Source: Ciona savignyi
Taxonomy: Eukaryota; Chordata; Ascidiacea; Phlebobranchia; Cionidae
Direction of reading: 5' to 3'
Assembly: GCA_000149265.1 (NCBI GenBank)
Contig: CH003412.1
Location: 5,240,884 to 5,304,883 of the forward strand
DNA: 64,000 nucleotides
This document shows positions 56,246 to 64,000 of this stretch, in pieces; the stretch's first letter is position 1; each line of letters begins with the position of its first letter. The notes under the pieces are model-generated. The model saw only the letters and a program-made list of their open reading frames with translations, did no database searches and was not told the origin of the DNA. The position numbers and the translations under genes are program-made.

Positions 56246-56488
56246 GTCCGGCTTGTTGGTCTAAACGGTTAAGTGCGTCGCTTTTCAATCGAAAGGTTGC
56301 AGATGCGAAACTTGTCGCTAGCTAGTCGGTTGTGTCCTTGGGCAAGGCACTTTACGGACATTGCTTGAACCCAGCGGATAGCTCCGTTAACCCGACGATG
56401 GGCTGCGAGGTGATCTGACGATTGCCCGTGTGTTAACCCCCTTGGTTTTCCCATTCACGGGGATAATGATGAATATCCTATCCTAACC
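56246..56488 (+). repeat. tRNA-derived SINE with internal deletion (unit D)
   Basis: From 'GTCCGGCTTGTTGGTCTAAA' to 'GATGAATATCCTATCCTAAC'. About 60 bp of the body is missing after CCCAGCGGAT. It sits in the ACAAATAAC/CCACCAACCCC site that is uninterrupted in A-C. Confidence 0.8.
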
Positions 56489-56829
56489 CACCAACCCCTT
56501 TCTCAGGTGTTTGTCTTGCGAGATAAAGAAACACTCACAGAAGATTGGTTGAATGCGCAACTCTCTGCCTTACAATAGTGTGGAACCACCCGGCTACCAT
56601 TATATCTACTTTATTTAGACCAAATGTAGATTCATACGAAATTTTGCAATAGTGTATATATGCTATGTATTAATCAACGTTTTGCACCATTTCTTTATCT
56701 GTTATTTTACCTTATTAATTGATGCACTTAAAATTTTTTTAGTGGAATTTCATTTTTGGGGGATTTTCTTTTTCCACTGTGGCCCACACTTTCCGGGCCA
56801 CCCATTCTTCATAAAGTTGACTCCCCCAT

Positions 56830-57998
56830 GACGTGAATTGTAATAATTAACATTGCCGCTGCGCGCTCACGTTAATTACACGCCTTGCTTTTTATTCCTT
56901 TGCGTTGTGCTGTGCGACTTCTAACCTGCAGTCAGCTCGCTTGTGTTAGCATGGTAACTTATTTACGTTCGCACTTATTTGTACTTATTTCTTTATTGCA
57001 GATATTATGTTTCGTTATAATTTCGTTTAAGCTTATAATAAAGTTAATGATTTACAACTACGAAATAATTTCAATTAAACGAAATTATAATTCTACTGGG
57101 AATGTCTTCATTACCCGACGTACTGAAACCTATGCGGTTTGATGCAGACCCAAACTCACCGAAGGCAGCAAAGCAGCTGAAGCACTGGTTGAAAGTCTTC
57201 TCAGACTTTCTAGAAAAATATTCGCGGCTGGCAGGAGCGCAAAACCTAGAACCTCCGAATAAGCTGACGACATTGATCGCGTATGTCAGTGCGGATGTGT
57301 ATGAGTGCATAGAAGATTGTACAACATATGACGATGCAATTGCAAAACTCAAAAGCATCTACATAAAATCTCCGAACATTATTTTTGCCCGCCATCTGCT
57401 AGCAACACGCACGCAAAAATCAGAGGAGTCTCTGCGGGATTTTTTGCAATCATTACATCTCCTCAGCAAAGACTGTGGTTTCAAAGATGTTACGGCGGAA
57501 GAGTACCGAAGGGAGCTAGTGCGCGATGCATTCATAAATGGGCTAACTTCACATCAAATCCGTCAGCGACTGCTAGAAAACCAAGAATTGGCGCTGGAAC
57601 AAGCCTTCGACGTAGCTAGTTCATTGTCTATGGCACAAGAACACTCTGCTGCCTATCTACCTCTTAGGGATGTGGCGGCTGCGGCACCCCCAGACATAGA
57701 TACCTTTGATTCTAAAACTATTTTGAGGTCGGAGGCCTTGGGTGCAATATCCAGGTCGAGAAAGTTTTACTTTTGCGGTAATCCTTATCATGATCGCAGA
57801 CGCTGCCCGGCTCGTAATGCAATCTGTCATTCGTGTGGAAAGAGTGGACATTTTTCGCCTGTGTGTCGTTCTACCCCGGCACTTGTAAATAATAGACATC
57901 CAAGAATAAGTGATCATTCAGCTGCAGCCTTGACTTCATGCTCCCCGTCTTTGTGTTCAACTGCTGCCGCATGTCCAGCTAGCTTACTAAAAGCATCT
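56830..57998 (+). mobile_element. Truncated LTR-retrotransposon insertion: leader/LTR-like region plus gag only
   Basis: The LINE-like block reads ...GACTCCCCCA, is then interrupted by foreign DNA from TGACGTGAATTG, and resumes at about 57999 with TTGCACAGATCGCTTTACTGCACAC. In units A-C the two flanks are adjacent (CCCCCATTGCACGGGTCG). The first ~270 bp is non-coding and LTR/leader-like, followed by a gag frame. There is no protease, RT, integrase or 3' LTR, and no clear target duplication. Confidence 0.7.
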
Positions 57999-58046
57999 CT
58001 TGCACAGATCGCTTTACTGCACACTTTTCTTCGAGGCTTAGTGTAA
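57102..58046 (+). CDS. Retrotransposon Gag-like protein with zinc knuckles
   Basis: A 314-codon frame starting MSSLPDVLKPMRFDADP. Residues about 10-190 are the helical retrotransposon gag region ('KQLKHWLKVFSDFLEKY', 'TQKSEESLRDFLQSLHLLSK', 'REQ/RDAFINGLTSHQIRQ'-type helix), as in Ty3/gypsy gag. Residues about 222-260 hold two knuckles: the second is a complete CX2CX4HX4C (CHSCGKSGHFSPVC), while the first lacks its leading Cys (FYFCGNPYHDRRRC). The last ~16 codons are read from the flanking LINE-like DNA, so the natural C terminus is lost. The frame is otherwise intact, which suggests a young insertion or constraint. It is not followed by pol. Confidence 0.75.
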   Translation: MSSLPDVLKPMRFDADPNSPKAAKQLKHWLKVFSDFLEKYSRLAGAQNLEPPNKLTTLIAYVSADVYECIEDCTTYDDAIAKLKSIYIKSPNIIFARHLLATRTQKSEESLRDFLQSLHLLSKDCGFKDVTAEEYRRELVRDAFINGLTSHQIRQRLLENQELALEQAFDVASSLSMAQEHSAAYLPLRDVAAAAPPDIDTFDSKTILRSEALGAISRSRKFYFCGNPYHDRRRCPARNAICHSCGKSGHFSPVCRSTPALVNNRHPRISDHSAAALTSCSPSLCSTAAACPASLLKASLAQIALLHTFLRGLV

Positions 58047-58059
58047 TTTTTTTAGCAAT

Positions 58060-58615
58060 TTATTGCATAATTCTAGCGCATTTTGTTGATTTTGTAGTTT
58101 TGAATTGTTACAATACCTGGGGAAATTTAAAAATGCTTTAATATCTTAATCTAAGTTATCTTTTTAACTGCATTATAAATTTTAGTATACGTGTATCAAT
58201 CAATATACAATAAAAATAATACAACTGGCCCAATATTTATGATCCACAACACAAGGCATCACAAAGCACAAAATCCGTTAACATTTTTCATCAAATTATA
58301 TCGTCTTCTTCTCTCACTAAATGACCAATACACAAATCATCCTAAAACAAATTTTTTTTTAAACAACTATGGAACAAAACGTGAATCCTATGAAATTACC
58401 CACTAAACAAGCATATTTTTAAGTATGCCCTTGTGTGCAAAGTAGTTTCATGGAAGGGCTTCAGCTCAAAATCATTGTATACAAAGTGTACGTTTAACAT
58501 GCGACATTTAAGTTTAAAACTGTATTTAAAACTGAATGCACGGCATAATATAACCAGTCTTCTTTGAATTTCAATATACAACACTTATAAGGCAGAGTTG
58601 GGGTAACTTCTCTAG
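58060..58615. other. Unit D 3' flank, no gene
   Basis: 58080-58310 matches the 3' flank of units A-C ('CTATGATCCACAACACAAGG'-type). 58310-58615 is AT-rich with nothing recognised. Confidence 0.5.
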
Positions 58616-58619
58616 TAGA

Positions 58620-59750
58620 CGGGCCAGATGTGAGAAAATGAAGTCCTTCGTGGGCAGGGAATTCCCCTAGGCTTAGTAGATAAGTTTCTGTTTTTACATA
58701 TGTGGGTCATGTTATGTAACAATTCTTAAAGTTTTAATCTGATTTGTCGACTCCTTGTTGGAGATGTCAGTACGATATGGCATGCCTTTCACCATCACAT
58801 TTCAGGAACATATCTTCGTTTTTAACGTAATTACCCTAAGTAAATGTTTTCTTTCTTTTAATTGGCACAAAGTGTTTAATGGTCTAACATTTCACCAAAT
58901 CTGATACAAAGTTAGAGCAGCCATTCAAGCGCTATATGCCCCAAAAAGCTAATTTATTGAAAAAAAACTTTTGAATTTTAACGTCTCAGGGAAATTCCCC
59001 TAGATTCATTACCCAAAATTTTGATTTCTGCATATCTAGACCATGTTCTCTTACAAATGTCAAATTTTCATTGCGATTCCATTACTCCTTTTGGTAGATG
59101 TCGGGGCGACATGGCATGCTTGTGACAATCATTATTTGAGAACAAAATCTTATTTTTTAGGGTATTTCGCCAGGTATTTTTTTTAATTCTTTAAAGTGTT
59201 AAATCAGTGCCTAATGCACTTACATTCCAGAAAATCTGATTTAAATTGTAACTTCCGGTTAAGCGCTATGCCCAAAAAAGTCAATTTTTTTAGAAAAAAA
59301 TACCGTTTTGGTTTTTAACGTCCCAGGGGAATTCCCCTGAATTTATCAGCCAAAATTTGATTTCTGCATATCTATACTATGTTGTCTAACAAATACGAAA
59401 GTTTGATTGCGATTCCATTTTTTCTTCCTGGTAGATGTCGGGGCAACATGGCATGTCTGTCACAATCATGATTTGAGAACAAAATTTTGTTTTTTAGGGT
59501 ATTTTCCCAGGTAATTTTTTTAATTTCTTATAAGTGTTAAATCAGTGCCTAATGCACTTACATTCCAGAAAATCTGATTTAAATTGTAACAGCCGGTATG
59601 CCCAAAAAAGTCAATTTTTTTAGAAAAAAAATACCGTTTTGGTTTGTAACGTCCCAGGGGAATTCTCCTGGATTTATCACCTAAAATTTTGGTTTCTGTA
59701 TATCTTAACCATGTTGTCTAACAAATACCAAAGTTTGGGACGACATGGCG
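58620..59750 (+). repeat. ~330-bp tandem repeat, about 3.5 copies, with EcoRI-centred palindrome
   Basis: Landmark GGGAATTCCCCT occurs at about 58655, 58987, 59324 and 59654 (periods about 332, 337 and 330). Each unit also has 'GATTTCTGCATATCTA', a GGTAGATGTCGGGGC-like box, GACATGGCATGC, and 'TTACATTCCAGAAAATCTGA'. Copies 2 and 3 are most alike, copy 1 is diverged and copy 4 is cut near 59750. In copy 3 the box is the perfect palindrome CAGGGGAATTCCCCTG. Non-coding. Confidence 0.85.
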
Positions 59751-59759
59751 TGCTTGTAC

Positions 59760-60310
59760 AGGCGATTGGATTGGTCATTTAAAATGTGGTTTCAACAGTT
59801 TTAGATTGTAAAGTTAGTTTAAATTTTTAGTTTTGCGTCTCGTTAGTGACAGGCATGTCCGGTCGCCAGGTGGTTGGCATAAACGGGCAATCCAATCTTC
59901 TGATAGAAGTGTTAGCTAATATGGATTGGATATGCAATGGCGAAATACAGGTGAATTATACGCCAGAAAATTTCTGTACGGACACAAGAATATAAGCAAG
60001 AACGCCGTTTTCAAATTTTTAGCCCCGATAGTTCTTTAACAGCCAATATTTTGGGATTGGTAGGGATTATTTACTTCAAATTGTAAAGAAAGACTCCGAG
60101 CTACGCTTGGTGTAAACGGGGCATTAAGGTTATATTTGTTTATTTTGACATCCAAATCGTGTCTCTTGAATATATAGCCTATAAAGCTTAGGGTTCTATA
60201 CAAAAACCTCGCTCAGCATATCGGGTTAGCTTTCTGCATACGAAATTTCTTAACCTTCCCCTAATCTCCGGTCAAGTCTGAGCGAGGTTTCTGCAATATC
60301 GCCAAAAAAC
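59760..60310. other. Unassigned sequence with one stem-forming inverted repeat
   Basis: No gene seen. AACCTCGCTCAG (about 60207-60218) and CTGAGCGAGGTT (about 60278-60289) are perfect inverted repeats 60 bp apart, possibly the end structure of a small element. Confidence 0.4.
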
Positions 60311-60314
60311 GAGG

Positions 60315-60780
60315 CCCCATGTACACTTCAAGTGATTTAAGAGTGCTGGTGAACGATATCAGGGTTAACCCATACAGAATACAGACGCTGCAGACCCTTA
60401 TAGTCTCAGACAAGGAGAACTTCGGGGCCTAAGCTCCAAGATTTTTTTCTTTGGGACTATCTTAAGGACAGGGTCTAAGCAGAGAAACCCAGAACCATCA
60501 CGGAACTTAAGGACACCATATCAGGGAGGAGATGAGAGCCATTACAAATTCAGTTTGTGAGAACGTAATGGACAACTTTGTGCTGCGCCTCAAGAAATGC
60601 ACGGAAGCTAAACGGAGGCCATCTAGAACACATGCTGTAGATTGGAGAAAAAGGGCCAAAGACCATATTGTTTTGATGTGATGTTTTGAATATAATAAAC
60701 TAGTTATGACCAAAGTTTTATTTCATTCGGACAAAACTCCTAATTAGAATTGGAGCCCGTTTTTTCGGGCCACCCTGTAC
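60315..60780 (+). pseudogene. Mariner/Tc1-like transposase relic, core deleted
   Basis: One frame near 60323-60425 reads like the DNA-binding part just before the catalytic core ('SDLRVLVNDIRVNPYRIQ', TLQTLIVSDKEN). The next readable piece (60428-60520) is already the C-terminal motif 'DFFLWDYLKDRV' followed by a stop and 'KPRTITELKDTISG'. Then, after frameshifts, comes a VMDNFVLRLKKC-type end. The DDE/D catalytic stretch between is absent. The 3' end 'GGAGCCCGTTTTTTCGGGCC' with ACCCTGTAC looks like a terminal inverted repeat. Assignment is from the FFLWGYLK...PRT..ELK motif shared by mariner-like elements of animals. Confidence 0.65.
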
Positions 60781-60984
60781 CCTTGACACAGTGATATATT
60801 TGAAATAAAAATTATATTTTCTCCTATATACGTCCAATCTTTCGTTAAAGGTCCTGCTTAGTGCAGTGTTCAACACACGTTAGTTAATACGTCTTTTATT
60901 ATATGTGTGTCGCGATGGAAAGAAGCCGACCAGAGAGATGCATCGGTATTACATGGATATCTTAGATATTACTAAATTCCTAGT

Positions 60985-61365
60985 TAAATGACAATAAAAA
61001 ATAATGGGACAAACATTTAGGTACTATCAATAACAATCAGTAATATAAAAACCCAACACGTCTTCATCAGGAGACAGTTATTCTTGAATTCATCGTCGAT
61101 GTTCTGCTGTTGGGTGCCGGTTCTCGTGAAGCTACAGGTCTTGATTTTCGCTTTTGCTTTCTCTATCTCGGGAAGACCTGCGACATCGAAAACTGGCTCT
61201 TTATCGCGGCTCGGTGTCACTATGAACGTGTGGGTCTCCTGCTGGATTTGTTAGGTAGTCGCCCCTTTAGGCCCCACCCCCACCCCACGACTCCGTAGAG
61301 GACTCGGACTTCCAGGGTGAAGAACTCTTCCGGTGGAGCGATTTGAAACGACATCTTACTTCTGA
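60985..61365 (-). pseudogene. MEX3: MEX3-like KH2-domain fragment, copy 2 (frameshifted)
   Basis: The minus frame 61220-61017 keeps '[20 protein letters not shown]'. Upstream, the GxxG-loop region is one base shorter than in copy 1 (about 61250-61275), so the N-terminal part is out of frame. Upstream of the deletion this copy keeps GVVG, like normal MEX3, where copy 1 has GVVW. Confidence 0.65.
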
Positions 61366-61848
61366 CACCATGTAGTGTTCAACACACGTTAGTTAATACG
61401 TCCTTTATTATAACTGTGTCGATAGAAAGAGAGCGACGAGAGAGATGCCTCATATAGCCTGCATTACATATAATTTTTCTTAAATATTACTACATATTTA
61501 AAATAAAAAGTATATTTCCGCCTATACGTCCAATCTTTCGTTAAAGGTCCTTCTTAGTGTTTTCATCGTGGAAACAAAACATAAACTAAACGTTATGATA
61601 TTACTAAACTTTGTTAACAGCGTGAACACGGGAGTTCATGCATTAAAGAAATAATAATTATACTAAATTTATTGCTAATAAAGAAGCTGCCGTCTTTATT
61701 AGCAATAACACACAATGGAAAAAATCTCGTTACACATACCCAAAGCGACGGGCACAAAAAGCGCATGAAAAGGGCAATGCGTAATGACGTCACACATTAT
61801 GTGAAATAGATGATGGGAGGTCGCTACAATACACAAATAATCGCTTGA

Positions 61849-62645
61849 TTATAGCAGGACATTTATAACGATCGGTATAAGTAGTAAAAATAAACTTCGG
61901 GAAAAAGGAACAGTTTCAGAACCGCAGGTTGGCGGGGTGGAAGGAGTGGGAGAAACGGTCTTTGTCAAGAGAGAAGGAGGAGAATGGGGCATTGTGACGG
62001 TGTGTCGAGGAAATGTGCAGAGGTTGTTCTCACAGATGAAGTTGTTGGAGCAGTTAGAACACGGGGTGCCTTTCAAGTAATACTTCCCAAAACTTTGATT
62101 ACTTGGACTCAACAAGCACAAGTATTGGCTTGAGGTTCCTGTTTGACAGTGACTAACTCCAGCACAACCAATGGACGTAGAGAGAGCATTTATCAGACTC
62201 GTGTAGTAACTACAAAACATATTTATGCAATGGTTATCAACGTGATTGTAATTTATTTCTCTACCAAGAAAATATCTCACCGCAGAAGGCCATTGAATCG
62301 CCCCATCCTCTAGAAGAATTACTACAGAAATCCCATTTAATCGTCCACTTAATGTGAAGTTGTTTATAGTTTGTGGAGTTTTACAATCTTTTGCTATTTC
62401 TACTGACAAGTTGGTAAGGTTGTGGTCCCAGTACAGCCTGTGTACGTTGCTTCCTGCTAGTCTTGATCTTGCCGTGTTAGTAAAGTTTAATATTTCTATT
62501 TGTTCTTGTATTGATGGTATAACAATAGTCTTTTGGTGCGACATAAATCGTCTATGACGTTGAAATCTTCTGTAAGGGAGTTTTTTTGCGGGAGGCTCGC
62601 GAATACTGAAGATATGATGATGATAAAAACTACAAGATAGAACAT
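61849..62645 (-). pseudogene. CAP-superfamily gene, copy 2, frameshift after signal peptide
   Basis: The ATG at 62645 starts a signal peptide of the same type as copy 1, but the span to the stop (797 nt) is not a multiple of three. Relative to copy 1, the segment GATTTGTAACG is GATTTCAACG here, one base shorter, so the signal peptide frame runs off into a different frame. The 231-codon CAP part (62544-61849) is intact and differs from copy 1 at only about three residues (for example NFTN for NLTN, CTFP for CAFP, FSRS for FPRS). The start of the mature protein would need reinitiation or an unseen splice. Same hinge, stalk and hydrophobic tail as copy 1. Confidence 0.75.
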
Positions 62646-63355
62646 GTTTCTAAATACTTGCTTGCTAGTGAATACAACAACAGTATACTACAAACTGCGC
62701 CTTTGCAAACCGTACGTAAACATGAACTGAATAATGATAAAATACCCGGAAAAAAAGTCATGATTCACTCTCGTTTAAACGTTATTCAACTCCGGAAACG
62801 AAAAATGTTGTAATATTTTGTATAGCTGTTATTTCATATCGATCAACTATAGTGTATGAAACGTCAACATATAAAAGGTAACATTTTCGTTTAAATCCAG
62901 TGAATTCATTGGTTACACCTTTTAGGATCGTTATAATAATACACAACACACTGCAATATCTCCGGTAACCCGACGGAGAGCGTGGGGTGATTTAACTATT
63001 GTCCTTGTATAGGCACTTGCAGTTCCCCATTCACGTGAATATCCTATCCTATCGCCAAACAGATTAACAATCAAGGGTCATTAAAAAAACATAAAATAGT
63101 GCGTAATTGTTTATCAGGCAAAAAATTAAGGATAGGATATTCATGATTTATCGCCGTGAATGAAAAAATGCGTGGATAATCGTCAAATCACCCCCATGAA
63201 TACAGAAGAGAGGGTTAGGCTATCTATCCGACCAAAGAGCTTGGCAGGTACGTTGCCTTTTGGTCGCTTACGACTGAGGATACAGCCCACGATAATCTCA
63301 ACAAGCAATAATGAATTGGCTAAACTTCAGGTGACAACAGCAATGGTATATGAGA

Positions 63356-63792
63356 CAGGGCCGGTTTTAGGCCGATTTGACCGATTAGATCAAATTGGGC
63401 CCCGCACCTTGAAGGGGCCCCGCGCTAGCGGAGTCTTTCTGTATTACGAGGTTTAAAATACTAATAAAACGTAAAATAAAAAGTGAAATCATATTCTTTC
63501 TCATAATATCAATTTGTTATGCATCGTAACTAAGTCAAATTTATATTTTTGTGTCTGCCTGTTACGTCATAATGAATATGGTTGCTAAACAATATATATA
63601 TATGTTTGGAAGTAAAACAATATATCGCAAATAAGCATCCACATTACCTTTAATTTGTTTTATAGCAAGTATTAAATGTCTATTTTTGTATGTATTTTAT
63701 GATATATAAACACCCATAAATTTTGCTATGAAGAGTAGGGGCCCCGCCATCACATTTCTAATTGGGCCCCGCGGTTCCTAGCACCGGGCCTG
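63356..63792. mobile_element. Non-autonomous hAT-like element (CAGGGCCGG family), complete
   Basis: 437 bp, ends CAGGGCCGGTTTTAGG and TCCTAGCACCGGGCCTG, with 8-bp duplication ATATGAGA (63348-63355 and 63793-63800). The duplicate module has the unfilled site ATATGAGGCAGATTA near 49984. The ends are rich in GGGGCCCC blocks. No transposase frame. Confidence 0.9.
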
Positions 63793-63800
63793 ATATGAGA

Positions 63801-64000
63801 CAGATTATAATCTTGTAGTTTATAGTGTGATCCCTAAAGAAAATTGAGTACAAAATATTTAAATTAACCTTGCTTGCTTGCAAACATAACTTATTACATT
63901 GTATTACGTAATATAAAGTTCAACAATTAATATATAAATGATTGTTTATACAACTTTGGCAATCAACGTGCATATGGTGTTTTGTGTAATTGAAGTTAAC
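63801..64000. other. Right flank of duplicated module
   Basis: The first ~100 bp continues the similarity to 49990-50080 ('AATCTTGTAGTTTA' and following). The last bases are AT-rich with nothing recognised. Confidence 0.5.

Larger units (their letters stand above)
50470..58600. repeat. Segmental-duplication unit D
   Basis: Minisatellite (50518-50940), hAT-1 (51093-51654), satellite array split by hAT-2 (51900-53215), SINE pair (53312-53697), LINE-like insertion (53935-54424), GMF relic D, an extra + SINE (56246-56488), LINE-like end split by the gag insertion (56735-58060), and the common 3' flank (58190-58310). Confidence 0.7.
60880..63348. repeat. Duplicated MEX3-KH/CAP module, copy 2
   Basis: Collinear copy of 47340-50010. 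Spacing of the CAP genes is 13616 bp. Confidence 0.85.

Overview
This is a eukaryotic, AT-rich genomic window. It most resembles a compact invertebrate-chordate (ascidian, Ciona-like) genome. That placement is an inference from short introns (about 100-800 bp, GT-AG), a muscle Ig/FN3 gene, an EGF-ZP membrane protein of the kind known from ascidian vitelline coats, a BEL/Pao LTR element, and very many tRNA-derived SINEs with a GGATAAACATGAATATCCTATCC-type tail. No sequence search was possible.

Left part (1-23 kb, gene-rich). (i) 2-4685, + strand: the 3' end of a myosin-binding-protein-C/H-like gene, FN3-Ig-FN3-Ig, with an apparent 1-nt frameshift in one exon. (ii) 5866-13577, +: a complete 16-exon gene for a secreted or membrane protein with signal peptide, cysteine-rich/EGF-like modules, ZP domain, furin-type site, TM helix and short tail. 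A three-exon cassette is tandemly duplicated inside it. (iii) 14662-16506, -: a single-exon 614-aa coiled-coil protein. (iv) 21787-22972, +: the last two exons of a TMEM263-like gene. The rest is introns, SINEs and small DNA elements.

Middle (23-30 kb): SINEs and a 3.84-kb BEL/Pao LTR retrotransposon (24745-28581). Its two LTRs are almost identical, but its interior is deleted and broken.

Right part (about 29.75-64 kb): a nested, tandem segmental-duplication zone. The repeated unit carries a 21/45-bp TTTTGTCGATT minisatellite, a ~110-bp satellite, inverted SINE pairs, LINE-like 3' ends, several non-autonomous hAT elements with 8-bp target duplications, and a broken glia-maturation-factor (GMF, ADF-H family) gene present four times (about 32.6, 40.1, 45.0 and 54.5 kb). 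A second duplicated module (about 47.3-50.0 and 60.9-63.35 kb) carries a MEX3 KH2-domain fragment and a CAP-superfamily gene on the minus strand. The two CAP copies appear to have been broken independently near the signal peptide. Elements present in one paralogue and absent at the same site in another give a relative order of events. Also present are a truncated LTR-element gag insertion (56.8-58.0 kb), a 330-bp tandem repeat (58.6-59.75 kb) and an internally deleted mariner-like transposase (60.3-60.8 kb).

Exon boundaries were placed by eye from reading frame, GT-AG sites and domain continuity. Repeat boundaries marked approximate may be off by tens of bases.
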